NCBI GenBank assembly: GCA_936432065.2
Contig: OW386293.2
Coordinates: 62,084,265 to 62,148,264, forward strand
Direction of reading: 5' to 3'
Source of the DNA: Rutpela maculata
Taxonomy: Eukaryota > Arthropoda > Insecta > Coleoptera > Cerambycidae
Length of the DNA stretch: 64,000 nt
Part shown: positions 1-10,413 of the stretch, in pieces
Layout of the letters: each line of letters opens with the position of its first letter
How positions within the stretch are numbered: position 1 is the first letter of the stretch
Notes under the pieces: model-generated
Databases searched by the model: none
What the model saw: the letters and a program-made list of their open reading frames with translations, nothing else
Told to the model about the DNA's origin: nothing
Made by a program: the position numbers and the translations under genes

Positions 1-230
1 TCCTCTATTTCTGCAATTACACCACGGATATAGCACGTAGGTATTGTGAATTGTGATACGTTTTAAAAAGACAAGCAATACAATTGCCTATTTTTACAGA
101 GCACGCTAGCAATCCTAAATGTATTAACAACACAGTGAGTATCTAAAGAAAAAGTGTCTTCTCCATACATACGGTGCCAATACATATCGGGAATATATAG
201 GGAGCCATTTGCCCACATTAAACACGGAAA
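1..230. other. Left flank, no gene seen
   Basis: I see no gene, RNA or repeat here. The last ten bases (aacacggaaa, 221-230) form one copy of the direct repeat that brackets the LINE to the right. This flank may be the continuation of the CR1-like LINE 5' region that resumes at 2268. Confidence 0.5.
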
Positions 231-2178
231 CACTCAACAAATAGAAAGGGCCCTAGACAGTAAAGAAACTGCCATAGGAACCTTCTTAGACATAGAGGGT
301 GCCTTCGACAATACCTCATTCGACTCACTAAGTGAGGCAGTGAAGAGGCGCGGAGTCGAAAAGTCAATAACAAGATGGATCGACTCAGCACTCAGAACTA
401 GGAAAATTCAGTCCACGCTAGGATCCACAACAGGGGAGGTGTCCGTGACCAGAATATGCCCGCAGGGGGGGGTCTTATCTCCTTTCCTGTGGTGCCTGGT
501 TGCGGACGAGCTCCTATCTCGACTGGAACAGCGGGGAATATATACGCAAGGTTATGCAGACGATATCGCCATCCTGGTAACAGGAAAATACGAGGGCACT
601 GCAGCGGAAAAGATGCAGCGAGCCCTCGTTATGGTAGACGAATGGTGTACCCAGGAAGGTCTTTCCGTGAGTCCAGGGAAGACCACTGTGGTCGCCTTCA
701 CAAGAAAGAGGAAACTCAACCTGGGAAGATTATATCTCCGGGGGAACGAATTGCAGGTGAGCAATGAAGTCAAATACTTGGGACTGATTCTAGACACCAA
801 ATTAAACTTCAATGCTCATCTAGATAGAGTGACTACCAAAGCTACGCGGGCCTTATGGGCCAGCAGAAGAATGGTAGGTAAAAATTGGGGACTGCAACCA
901 AGAATGGTGCACTGGCTGTACCAAAGGGTTGTAGTACCAATAATAACCTATGCCTCCCTGATCTGGTGGCATAAAGCTGGAAAAGGGGAGGCAATGAGAA
1001 AACTACGGAAAGTACAAAGACTAGCGTGTCTAGGCATAACGGGAGCAATGTCAACAACGCCTACCGCAGCCATGGAATCGCTACTTTGCCTGCCCCCACT
1101 ACAATTAGTAGTGGAGAGTGAGGCACTGTTGGCGGCATACAGGCTGAAAATAAACGGACATGGGACCATTCCAAGAATAGGATACCACACCGAAATATTC
1201 CAACAAATAAGAAAAAATCGACTACTAGATATGCAGTCAGATAGAATCAGCACAAGCCACAACTTCACAAAGACCTTCAGGGTATACATACCCGATAGGG
1301 AAGAGGAAGGAACAAGGCAACTGCGAAGACATCCAAATGATACCATATGGTATACTGACGGATCGAAAACGTCAAGAAGTACTGGAGCAGGTGTTACGGG
1401 GGACCAACCAGGGACAGACATCAGTCTGAACCTGAGCAGTACCGCAACGGTGTTCCAAGCAGAAGTCACAGCCATAGAAATCTGTGCACAAGAAATGATC
1501 CGGAGGTCATATACTGACAAAAGAATCCGCATCATCACTGACAGTCAAGCAGCTATCAAAGCTCTGAATGCAGTAGAGATACGTTCCAAAACGGTAAAAG
1601 ACTGCCTTGAATCCCTGGCGAAACTGGCGGAACACAACAGTATACAACTGGAGTGGACGCGAGGACACCAGGGCAATGAAGGCAACGAAAAAGCAGATAA
1701 GCTGGCCAAAGAAGGCGCAAAAACAGCCTTGATGGGACCGGAGCCATCCTGCGGGATATCATACAATACCGCAAGAGGAATGGTAAAGGAACTATTGAGT
1801 CAGCAACATATCTTGTATTGGACTGGCGCGCCGGGGATGAGACAGTCACGTATGTTCATCACCGGTGGGCCATCCAAGACAAAGACTAACGAATTGCTAA
1901 AGCTGAGCAGAAAACAGCTGAGGTGTGCAGTGGGAATTCTAACAGGACACTGCACGCTGAACAGACACCTAACCAACATGGGTGTGAAGGATAATCCAGA
2001 ATGCAGGATGTGTGGTGAGGATGAAGAAACTCCTCACCACATACTATGTGAATGCCCAGCCTTGGTGGCTGGGAGGTTTTCATACTTCGGGGGACTAACC
2101 GTGACCCCGGAAGAAATAGCCAGAGCTCCCATTGACCGTATACTCTCCTTTTGGAGAGGAACGGGATTAATGGGATAA
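154..2178 (+). CDS. LINE ORF2 C-terminal part: reverse transcriptase, RNase H, cysteine motif
   Basis: The frame opens at a GTG at 154, which is not a real start: about the first 26 residues read through host flank and the element begins near 231. RT palm motifs are FLDIEGAFDN (about residue 44), PQGGVLSP (about 103) and the catalytic YADD (about 133). An RNase H domain follows, with TDGS (about 400), the E of AEVTAIE (about 437), TDSQAA (about 459) and EKADKLA (about 515). Near the C-terminus is a C-x2-C-x8-H-x3-C motif (CRMCGEDEETPHHILC). It would copy the element RNA at a nicked target in the nucleus. The frame has no stop over 640 codons, so the copy is fairly recent, but it cannot move alone because the endonuclease is gone. 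Confidence 0.85.
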   Translation: MSSPYIRCQYISGIYREPFAHIKHGNTQQIERALDSKETAIGTFLDIEGAFDNTSFDSLSEAVKRRGVEKSITRWIDSALRTRKIQSTLGSTTGEVSVTRICPQGGVLSPFLWCLVADELLSRLEQRGIYTQGYADDIAILVTGKYEGTAAEKMQRALVMVDEWCTQEGLSVSPGKTTVVAFTRKRKLNLGRLYLRGNELQVSNEVKYLGLILDTKLNFNAHLDRVTTKATRALWASRRMVGKNWGLQPRMVHWLYQRVVVPIITYASLIWWHKAGKGEAMRKLRKVQRLACLGITGAMSTTPTAAMESLLCLPPLQLVVESEALLAAYRLKINGHGTIPRIGYHTEIFQQIRKNRLLDMQSDRISTSHNFTKTFRVYIPDREEEGTRQLRRHPNDTIWYTDGSKTSRSTGAGVTGDQPGTDISLNLSSTATVFQAEVTAIEICAQEMIRRSYTDKRIRIITDSQAAIKALNAVEIRSKTVKDCLESLAKLAEHNSIQLEWTRGHQGNEGNEKADKLAKEGAKTALMGPEPSCGISYNTARGMVKELLSQQHILYWTGAPGMRQSRMFITGGPSKTKTNELLKLSRKQLRCAVGILTGHCTLNRHLTNMGVKDNPECRMCGEDEETPHHILCECPALVAGRFSYFGGLTVTPEEIARAPIDRILSFWRGTGLMG

Positions 2179-2257
2179 CGAGACTATGGGGTACAATAAG
2201 CTTAAGCTTCAGTACGGCGGGCTCCGCACCGCACCCCATAAGGAAAAAAAAAAAAAA
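231..2257 (+). mobile_element. 5'-truncated LOA/I-like LINE
   Basis: A non-LTR retrotransposon copy that has lost its ORF1, its endonuclease and the RT N-terminus. It ends in a 3' UTR of about 65 bp and a run of A (2244-2259). The ten bases aacacggaaa occur at 221-230, just left of where RT homology begins, and again at 2258-2267 right after the A tail. This fits a target-site duplication from target-primed reverse transcription. The RT plus RNase H plus terminal cysteine motif order matches RNase H-bearing LINEs (LOA/I group). The clade assignment is from motif style only. Confidence 0.75.
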
Positions 2258-2340
2258 AACACGGAAAATATTGGGTGCGAGAACGTCAATTTAGTTTTCG
2301 GTGCCACTTAGTGGTTTTATGCGTATTCATAGAGTAAGCC

Positions 2341-2527
2341 ATGTCTCGTGGTAGTGGTGTAGTTTCAGAGCGTTCCGACTTTATTAGTTGTAAATGTTGT
2401 AAATCCAAACAATTTGTACATTTTGTGTGTATAAAATGTTATGGTATATATCACAAATGTTGTTTATCGAAATTTAAGCCAAAGTTACGTCTCATTAAAG
2501 ACAATCAGCTTGTTTGTCGTGAAGATA
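2341..2527 (+). pseudogene. LINE copy A ORF1, N-terminal PHD-like zinc finger
   Basis: Starts with ATG in the context gccATGTC. Residues 18-60 show a cysteine/histidine pattern (SCKCC, VCIKCYGIYHKCC, QLVC) like the PHD-type fingers found in ORF1 of CR1-group LINEs; such proteins bind RNA or DNA in the element RNP. The true frame runs to the GATA at 2524-2527 and continues at 3201. The open frame that carries on to 2703 runs into the inserted LINE 3' end and is not real sequence of this protein. Confidence 0.6.
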
Positions 2528-3196
2528 ACAGTTATATAAAAAATCTCCAAATCATGCAGGTATTAAAATGTACAATAAGTTACCACCAGAAACTGAAGGG
2601 GGGGCTTTGGGGGCTTAAGCCCCCCCCCCCCCTGGAGGCGAGAATTACATGTTTTAAAGTAAAAATGAAGGCATCACCAAGGCGAATTGATTTTGTTTTG
2701 TAGTTTTATACTCCCAGTTAATCTTTTGTTCAATAAACTCTCTGTTAATCTCTTGTTCAATAAATATATTTAATGTATTAATCATATTATTATTATTATT
2801 TGTAGTAGCCCCCCCCCTCAGCAATTTTCTGGGTGCGTCCCTGACCAGAAATCAAAGCCATTGATTCCCCAAATAAATTTAACTCTTGTCTGAAAGAATT
2901 TCTTGCTGTTAACATCTTCTATTCAGTTGAGGAATATCTAAATCATCAGCCACAGTAGTATTACTAAAAAATACCTAAACAAAATCTGTGATGATTTTAT
3001 TTTGTGACCACGTGTTCTGTGTTTTTTGATATACAAAATGTGTTATATTTATTATTATTATATTATTATTATTATTTTACTGTTTTTAATCACTCTAAAT
3101 ATATATTTTTCTGTGACGTTCATATATATACTATGTATATCCAACATGAGAAATATACTATTCTATTCTATTCTATTCTATTCTATTCTATTCTAT
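2528..3196 (+). mobile_element. LINE 3' end with TTCTA tail, inserted in LINE copy A
   Basis: Encodes only the last residues of a Jockey/CR1-type ORF2 (pattern YNKLPPEIK then FNSCLKEFL and VEEYLNH), interrupted by a MITE. A 3' UTR follows, ending in about seven TTCTA units (about 3160-3196). GATA lies at 2524-2527 and 3197-3200 as a short target duplication. Taking the piece out makes the host ORF1 codons run E-D-S-A-R-D in frame, which supports the boundaries. Confidence 0.7.
2593..2843 (+). mobile_element. hAT-like MITE, 251 bp
   Basis: Flanked by the 8-bp direct repeat ACCAGAAA (2585-2592 and 2844-2851), the duplication length typical of hAT elements. The right end read outwards, CAGGGACGCACCCAG, is a hAT-like terminus. 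The left end is degraded (ctgaaggggggg). Inside are poly-C/poly-G stretches and AT-rich filler without coding potential. It sits in the C-terminal codons of the LINE 3' end at 2528-3196. Confidence 0.7.
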
Positions 3197-3200
3197 GATA

Positions 3201-4388
3201 GTGCTCGTGACGAGGAAAAAGATATTTTAGGGTAAACTATACAGGACCTCACCGAGGAAAGTGAAATAAAGAATAAATATATTAAAAAAATAAAAGATGA
3301 CCGTGAGTCGTTTCTTGAAGAAGCTATGAAGAGAGAGGAAGAAATAGGTGAGTTAAGAAATCGACAAGAAATCATCATTCAGGATCTAAATAAACAAATT
3401 ATGGAGTTAAATAAGAAAGTCGATTTTTTCAACTCTAAAGTACAGACAACCTCAATTGGTACACAAACAGTTCTTAAAATTAATAAAAACGCTGCGACTC
3501 TTACTGAGTCGCAGGAAAAAAGTTATCAGTTGAAGATAAATCATTCGAATATAGCAAATTTATTAACTTACAAAAAGAAACACATTTAAGTAAATTACAA
3601 GTTATACAGGATGGCACCAAAAACTCAATTGTAAACAAATGTGTTTCCAATACAAATAGTACACACCATAAACGACAAATTCTGTTGTTAACAGATGATA
3701 TAAATATGACTTCTCAACTAAGGAGTGGTTTAATCAATAAGTCATATGAAATAAGTTTGATACGAAAACCCGGTGCACTTTTGCACCAAGTGATCGAAAA
3801 TATTGAAACCTTGGCAAGAGCAATTTATCTTTTCAAGATTATATTATTATAGCAGGAGGATACAACGATATTGACAAATACAGAATACCTTCCTTTTGAA
3901 AAATTTGTGATAAACTTAAGCAATGTACTCATACCAATGTTATCTTTGCATCTGTTCCCTACTATTCTAAAGATGTCCAGAAGAATAAACTGATTTACAA
4001 GTTTAATAGAATATTATACGAGTTCTTAAATAAATTTAATGCACATAGTGAAGGTCACTTTAACTTCGTCAAAATTAATAATAAACCCCAAAGAAAATTC
4101 GACAACCGAATTGCGGCCTCCAATATAGTGGATTCCATTCTTGCTAGTAAATGTTTATCGAAGACATTAACATTCATTCATACTAGTGATATTTGTAATG
4201 CTTCTCTCCTTACAGCAGTCCAAAAACAACATTTTCCTTCTCCTGATATAGTAAACCTAGATAATAGTATACATGAAAGTGATTCATCGAGTCTCACACT
4301 AGTCGTCGATAAGATTATTAGTTCAGAAACACCTTCGTCTGCTTTTTTATACCCGCAGCTCTCACAGATGTCCCTTCTAACAAATTAA
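3201..4388 (+). pseudogene. LINE copy A ORF1, coiled coil and esterase-like part
   Basis: Continues the zinc-finger protein after the inserted LINE. Codons from 3201 to about 3590 give a charged heptad-rich stretch (EEEIGELRNRQEIIIQDLN, NKQIMELNKK), a likely coiled coil for ORF1 multimerisation. From about 3670 the translation resembles the SGNH-type esterase region of CR1 ORF1 proteins (start RQILLLTDD). The related copy at 29560 shows the parallel RILILGDDN, where GD-x-N is the block I form of SGNH hydrolases. Stops at 3233, near 3590 and elsewhere, plus frameshifts, break it. Frame 4128-4388 is its C-terminal part. Confidence 0.5.
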
Positions 4389-4449
4389 ATAAAATATCTG
4401 TAAAAGGATCAGTTGAAGTGTCTTCTGAGAAGTCTGGAATGACGTTCCC

Positions 4450-5241
4450 TGGAAATTCGTTTAATATGTTTTTCATTTAAATATACAAAGCCTTAGAAAT
4501 AAAGTATCTGAGTTTAATGCATTTTTGATGGATAATCATTTTGATATCTTGTGTATTAATGAGCATTGGCTCATTTAGGACGAATCTAAATTTGTAACAC
4601 TTGAAGACTATAATTTAATTTCAAATTTTAGCAGAAAAAACAGTATTCAGTTGCTATTTTCTGTCGAAAAACATATAAGTGTTCCCCTTTAACTCAAATT
4701 AATAAACTTTTTGTTGATTTTCATTGCAAACTGTCTGCTGTTGTTTGTGATAATTTTATAATAATAACTACATATAGATCCCCTACTCTTGGGGATTTTG
4801 ATATATTTTTGCAGAAGCTTACCTGTGCTTTGAACTTTATCACACAAAAAACAAAAATGTAATTTTCACAGGAGATTTTAATGTTCATTTTAATAACCCT
4901 GATAAACAGGTGCATACCCTTATTAATTTTATTTAGTTCTTTTGGTTTTATTGCATATAATGATGCTCCTACTCGTCTCGGCAATTGTTTAGACACTAGA
5001 ACTTTTGCCTTGATAGTTGTAAATTGCAATTATTTGATACACATTTGTCTGATCATGTTGGTATCAATTTAAGTATAATTAACTGTAAGCCTCCACGAGC
5101 ATTAAAGAAAATTTCTTTCAGATCTATTTCCGATATAGGTTTTTTTAATTTAAACAGATATCTGTAACAAATCGATTGGGAGTTTATCGATGATTCTTCG
5201 ATAGATATTGATGTTAAATCTGAATTTTTCTTGGATATAAT
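4450..5241 (+). pseudogene. LINE copy A ORF2, apurinic-like endonuclease part
   Basis: Shifted frames give the N-terminal endonuclease motifs of a LINE ORF2: NIQSLRNKVSEF, DILCINEHWL (catalytic E), a degraded TYRSP and TGDFNVHFN (catalytic D/N). This is an EEP-fold nuclease that nicks the target DNA. Stops occur near 4577 and in the GDFN region. The frame reaches EFFLDI at 5236 and stops at the TIR element. It continues at 11135 with IASAQD in the same register. Confidence 0.55.
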
Positions 5242-5256
5242 GGGCCTTTCCCACGT

Positions 5257-6017
5257 AATGGAACTTGATGATTATTTTTTCATAAATCATTTATTAACAC
5301 CTAATAAATATTGTACACACACGTCATATCGTATAATATTTTAATTTTAAATGGATATTTTAAAAATAAAAATATTGTCTTATTTATTCCATATTTCAAA
5401 CAAGTAAACACGCTCAAATTACGTCATGAAGGGATTCTCCAATCAAAATTAAATAATTTCTGGCTTCATAGGGCATCTGCACGTGGCGTCACAGCTAACC
5501 TCAAAAATATGTTTTTCTTAAGATTTAAGAGTATTACCCCAGCTATTATTAAAATTTCTGCCTGGTTCCCGTATTTTCAACTAAAATCTAGTTCAGTGTA
5601 ATGTTTATGAAGTTCTAAATACCTTGTCCTAATAAAATAGGACTCTTTTTGTAGGTTGGAAATCTAACCTATAGTTAGCAGTCTATTTTTATTAATCAAC
5701 AATATTGAAAAATTATTTACGTGAATTTTTAAATATTTCCTTGGAGCCAGTACAGCTCCAAGCTAAAAATGCGTATACAAACATTAAACGTGAGAATAAA
5801 CTTGAAAAACTTAAAATTTAAGGTTATGTTGGTTACATGATGCAGATGTCCTATACGAACCTGTTGACGTTTCTGAATTGTACATCTCGTCTGGAAACCT
5901 GCCAATGAGACTATTTCCATGTTGCCTAATATATATGAATGTTTAGCGTTAGAGGAAATGCTTTAATTATTTCATTAAAGAATGCCTACTTTTTATCTCC
6001 GCTTTTGAAAATAATGA

Positions 6018-6022
<5 letters not shown>
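5257..6022. other. Left arm of TIR element, no clear gene
   Basis: AT-rich sequence. A short open frame at 5311-5601 has no recognisable domain. The 24 bases at 5813-5836 are identical to 61920-61943 next to the Penelope and Gypsy elements; the meaning is unknown. Confidence 0.35.

Positions 6023-6051
<29 letters not shown>
6023..6051. repeat. (GT)n microsatellite
   Basis: About fourteen GT units, followed by gcgtacg. It lies just before the first TGGCCAC cluster of the TIR element. Confidence 0.9.
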
Positions 6052-6054
<3 letters not shown>

Positions 6055-6111
6055 ACGTTTTTAAATACTTAATACATAATTTTGCAGGCGTTGCGGGGTC
6101 ATGCATCACTT

Positions 6112-6395
6112 ATGTGGCCACACACATGGCCACACAATTCTAGACCTATTTTAAACGATTCTACGTGGTCTCCCCACCCCGAAGCTATCGAAATTTTTTC
6201 AAGGCCACATATGTACGGTAAAAATTTGATGTGTATGTCATCGAGCTGTAGCCAACCTTATGTGGCCACGAAAATTAGTGGAGAGTGTTGCCCTCTACAA
6301 TAACCTGATTCTATCTATTTTTAGATTTCAGATTGTTATTCGGTCTCCGAGACAGTGGCAAGGGGGGAAGGCGGAAGATTACATTGTGTGGCCAC
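6112..6395. repeat. Left cluster of TGGCCAC sites
   Basis: TGGCCAC occurs at 6115, 6127, 6263 and 6389. Two copies are in the longer form CTTATGTGGCCAC. Three more copies lie at 10414-10609 near the other end of the element, one as GTGGCCACATAAG, the reverse complement. Such paired subterminal repeats are often transposase binding sites in DNA transposons; that role is inferred. Confidence 0.6.
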
Positions 6396-6611
6396 GCGAA
6401 CAATAACTGACTACTTTATAAGTATTTGAAAGACAGCTAATAACCAAGAATATTTCCTAGTGCTATGGACAATTTCATTTCAGATTTGTGGAATATTATG
6501 AACAACATTTCCGATATCCAGGCATTATTATTATTATTTTTATTATCTGAAAGTACTTAACAGGTAATCACAAGTAGGGTTTCGGAAAATTATTGCAAGT
6601 TACAGATGAAA

Positions 6612-6616
<5 letters not shown>

Positions 6617-6680
<64 letters not shown>
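6617..6680. repeat. (AT)n microsatellite followed by acat and tgac units
   Basis: About 32 AT units, then short ACAT runs and four to five CTGA units at 6703-6722. The open frame read through it on the minus strand is an artefact of the repeat. Confidence 0.9.
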
Positions 6681-6685
<5 letters not shown>

Positions 6686-6699
6686 CATACAAAAGAATA

Positions 6700-7440
6700 C
6701 CCTGACTGACTGACTGACTGACTGCCTGATCTATCAACGCACAGCTCAAACCGCCGAGTCTATAAACTTCAAATTTTGCATAGTGGTTCCTCGAATGAAC
6801 TAGGCAACCACTAAGAAGAGATTTTTCGAAATTCGACCCATAAGAGGGCGAAAAAGGGGGTTGAAACTTTAGGCTTTTTCGGAAACGGTTAGATCTAGAT
6901 GCGTAAATTTGGCAAAAATATTTTTTGTTGAAATCTATTGATCCGTGTAAGACAAAATTTCGATTTTCACTTTTTGAAGGGGTGAAAACGAGGGTGGTAG
7001 ATGGTTTAGAGCGCACCCGTATTTTTGAAATTGCGTAAGTCAGAAACGTGATTATTCGAGCGATGGACTCTTCTGGGGAAATAAGAAGACACATATTTGA
7101 CGTTTTCAAAAAGAGATCCCGTGGACGGGAAGGGGGAGGTTTTTAAGCTTTTCGGAAACAGTTAGAGCTAAAAGCGTGAAATTTGGCACAAACACTCTTT
7201 ATTGGAATCTAATAGACACAAGTAAGACGAAATTTCGATTTTCACTTTTTGAAGGGGTGAAATAACGGGGATGGTAGATGGTCTAAAAGTACCCGTATGT
7301 ATCTCTGAAATTAAGTAAGTCAGAAAAGTGACATTCCAGCGACAGGCTCTTCTGAGGAAATAAGGAGACATGCATTCGACGGTTTTCAAAAAAGCTCCCC
7401 CCTCCCCCGAATGGGTGAACAGGGAGAGGGGTGTTTTAAG
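6700..7440. repeat. Dispersed repeat with about 290-bp tandem units
   Basis: Two consecutive diverged units share the same blocks in order: 'ttttcggaaac(g/a)gttag', 'aaatttggca', 'aatttcgattttcactttttgaaggggtgaaa', 'ggtagatgg', 'aagtcag', 'ctcttctg' and 'gttttcaaaa'. Unit 1 runs from about 6865, unit 2 from about 7150. No coding potential was seen. The family is unknown. Confidence 0.7.
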
Positions 7441-7547
7441 CATGAAATTTGACACATACCCGCTCATGTGCCATATTGTCGATTAAAATAATTATTTTTT
7501 CGTTTAACTCGCTCTAACACAAAAGTCATCAATTGTTATCAAATTGC

Positions 7548-7697
7548 GATGCGCACTGGGTTTCCCCGAGTACTATGGATGCGCAGTGGATTTCCTCGAG
7601 TACTATGGATGCGCAGTGGGTTTCCCCGAGTGCTATGGATGCACAGTGGGTTTTCTTGAGTACAATGGATGCGCAGTGGGTTTCTTTAAATACAATA
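7548..7697. repeat. 30-bp minisatellite, five copies
   Basis: Five head-to-tail units of about 30 bp with the core gatgcgcagtgggtttcc and a variable second half (gagtactat, gagtgctat, gagtacaat). Because 30 is divisible by three, it leaves open frames (7533-7718, 7544-8158), which I take as artefacts. Confidence 0.85.
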
Positions 7698-7849
7698 CAG
7701 GTAAGCAAGCGTGTTTAAAGGTCACACAATGGCGGTGTCGACTTTATCCGGAGCATAATAAATTTGTGACGAAATACTATTCAATTGGTTTGAGTTATGA
7801 GCATCCCTTTCCGTTTCACTACTTTGTTTCTTTCTATCCAAAATCTCAG

Positions 7850-8187
7850 TTGTCGCTATTAGACCAATCGTCAGGGAGTTCAGGATGCGTAAATACCGTT
7901 TTAAATCGGGCAAAAATTTTACTATTGGAACCAGTTCTTATTAGGCCTCTTTTAGACATACTCATTTTCCCCCTCGCCCCCCTCCGAACATCCACAATCT
8001 TGGGGCAATATCGCTTAAAAATCATTTTTTGCCGATATCTCGGTTCTAAACGGTCCTATCAAAAAAAAAGATGGTTATCAAATTTAAAGATAAGTAAATT
8101 TTCTACCGAATTGGTTGAGACACATTTTTACGTGGTAATAATATTCTTGGAGTTATAGGCATCGTATCGCATTCGCGCTTTATATCG
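7850..8187. repeat. Left arm of long inverted repeat
   Basis: Pairs as reverse complement with 8645-8930. Shared blocks include gttttaaatcgggcaaaaa, ggggcaatatcgcttaaaa, atatctc, aaatttaaagataagtaaat and attcttggagttata. Similarity looks high (roughly nine in ten bases by eye) and weakens outward to about 7780 and 9010. The 450-bp spacer carries the protein fragment at 8343-8690. Confidence 0.8.
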
Positions 8188-8342
8188 ACAGTTTTGTATA
8201 TGTCAGTTTTCCTTGAAGGACATACTTCACGAATATAATGGTTACATTCCTGAGTACAGAACTGTCAGCAATAAACTAGAAAGCGAGTATGGCGCTGATT
8301 TAATCATTTCTAACAAGCATAGTAACGACCAAAATCATTAGT

Positions 8343-8690
8343 TTTCAGGATACCGGTTTTAAAATTTTAACAGCGAATTGCTACGAGAATCGCGAAAAAG
8401 AAAATGTGAATGAAGAACGATTGAAAATTGTAAAGGCGGCTGGAGCAATAGTATTAGAAGATATTAGATCTCATGTATATGAAATAAAAAGTTACCCCGC
8501 ACCAGATGTTTTCTTAGAAAACTTTGAGAACCACAGTCTTAATGCTCTTATGCAAACAATCATGTGTAAAAATAAGCATGGGGACAAAACGAAGTGGACT
8601 ACGAAGTGCACTGCTACTTTACATGCAATAATACCTTTAGCTGATATACAGCGCGGATGCGATACGATGCTTGATTTCCCCCACATATAA
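8343..8690 (+). pseudogene. Fragment of uncharacterised, possibly transposon-linked protein
   Basis: Open from a possible splice acceptor (ttttcag at 8342-8348) to a stop at 8690. It contains KIVKAAGAIVLEDIRSH, then FENHSLNALMQTIM and KWTTKCTATLHAII. The last motif resembles an uncharacterised protein family that I associate with mobile DNA in insects and cnidarians, where K-W-x2-KCTA is followed by HAI. That is recalled from memory and not checked. The frame runs into the right inverted-repeat arm at about 8645, so the real C-terminus is lost. It is the only protein-like candidate inside the 5.9 kb TIR element. Confidence 0.4.
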
Positions 8691-8930
8691 CTCCAAGAAT
8701 ATTAATAATACGTAAAAATATGTCTGAACCATTTCGACAGAGAATTTACTTATCTTTAAATTTGACAACCATCTTTTTTGGTAGGACCGTTCAGAACAGA
8801 GATATTTGCAAAAAAATGAATTTTAAGCGATATTGCCCCAAAATTGGGCATCCGGGGGTGGACGATGGGGTAAAATTTTTTGCCCGATTTAAAACGATGA
8901 TAATCAACCTGACGACTGGCCTATATCTTT
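8645..8930. repeat. Right arm of long inverted repeat
   Basis: Reverse complement of 7850-8187. The inner edge starts tatacagcgcggatgcgatac (8645), pairing with gtatcgcattcgcgctttata (8164-8184). The open frame 8720-9064 lies in this arm and has no recognisable domain. Confidence 0.8.
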
Positions 8931-9064
8931 CTCTGCCAATATTATATGAAATAGAGAACGACAATAGATCATTTAAGATCTCGGAGAAAAGGAACACGCC
9001 TATTGTGTGGATGAAGAGCAAGTGCGTGAAAAACTGTCAATGGCTTTTGACCAAAACATTGTAA

Positions 9065-10413
9065 GTATTTTTGAGTTCTAGAAGAAACATGATTTACAGC
9101 AAAGGAAGTTTTGTTGCGGTTTTAACTAATGAAGGTAAACATTTAAAGTATACATTTAGATTTTGTACATTCACGAGGGGTTGGACGTTGTATAATATAT
9201 ATTATTAAATACATTTAATTCTTTAAATTACATGTAAATTAAATATATATAAATTAATTTATTAAAAATATATTAAATTTAATCATACACACAAAATTTA
9301 TATATTAGGTATTTTAAAACAATGCTAATCGATTTGCAAATATAAAATCCTAGCAGCAACCATATTCTGGGATACATCAATGTGTGTTAGTCCAGGCGCT
9401 TAGATGAAAAAATAAAATTAATTGAAATTGGCTCAAAAGTATGTAAATTATTGAAGATATTGATCGAAACATTTGATTTGCAAAAAAATGTTTGTAACGT
9501 AAAGGTATATATATAGATATCGATTTATTGCCTCAAATAAAAGGAAAATATTTTTCCTCCTTTATAAACATTTCTGAAATATATTTTTAAATATTAATCT
9601 GTTACTTACAATTATTTTAAAATAATAATATAAATTTTAACATTTTTTTTAACAAACAGGATAAAATGTAGAATTTTCTATTGTCTAGTCTCTAGACCTT
9701 TGTCCTGTAGCGATTTCAGTGATTTTTTTCAAAAATAACTGATCTTTTTCTTAAAACGTGTAACATTTTACGATATACTTAATGTTAGAACCAACGAGAT
9801 TGAGAATAACTTTGCACCAAAAAAGTATAACTAAAAGCTTTTCAAAGGGAACTGTAATAGATTCTTTAGGACAAATTGTTATTTCGAGAGTATTTCTGGT
9901 AACAAAAATATTTAAAAATATTTTTTCGAATCGAGAATCATATTATTTGAGATTTTTCAAATAAAATGTTTCACTATCTTTGATAACAAGGGTAGTTTAC
10001 TCTTGAAACATTTTCAAATAGTTAAATGTTTAGATCTAAGTGCGCTAACTAATAAAAATGTATGTACCCGTATAGTCACTTTTTTGTTAGGCACCTTTAT
10101 AGAGAATAAAATTTACCATATACTAGATTTTGGGGGAAGCTAATAAATAAGGAATGGCCGCACTTAAATTTGGAAACTAAGCTAATGCTAGCAGGAGAAT
10201 TGAAAAGATTGATACAAATTTAGTTGATAGAACAATGCTCGAACGCTGAACTATTGTCATAATTATTTTAAGTGGTCAATAGCAGATGTGCTAAAAATGC
10301 TGCCCACTGTATAGAAGTGTGTGTGTCAAAGTGTGTATGTCACACAATACCTGTAGTAGATAGGTACATTAACCTTGATTTTGTGGATCAGCTGAGTGTG
10401 TGAAATATGTGTA
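9065..10413. other. AT-rich stretch without features
   Basis: Very AT-rich sequence inside the TIR element. The only open frame (9782-9964) is short and featureless. I see no repeat or gene. Confidence 0.5.

Noticed and set aside
154..230. GTG start and first 26 residues of the LINE frame as a real N-terminus
   Set aside because: The target-duplication copy at 221-230 shows this part is host flank read through.
7533..8158. Two open frames across the minisatellite
   Set aside because: The 30-bp unit keeps frames open; there is no domain and the composition follows the repeat.
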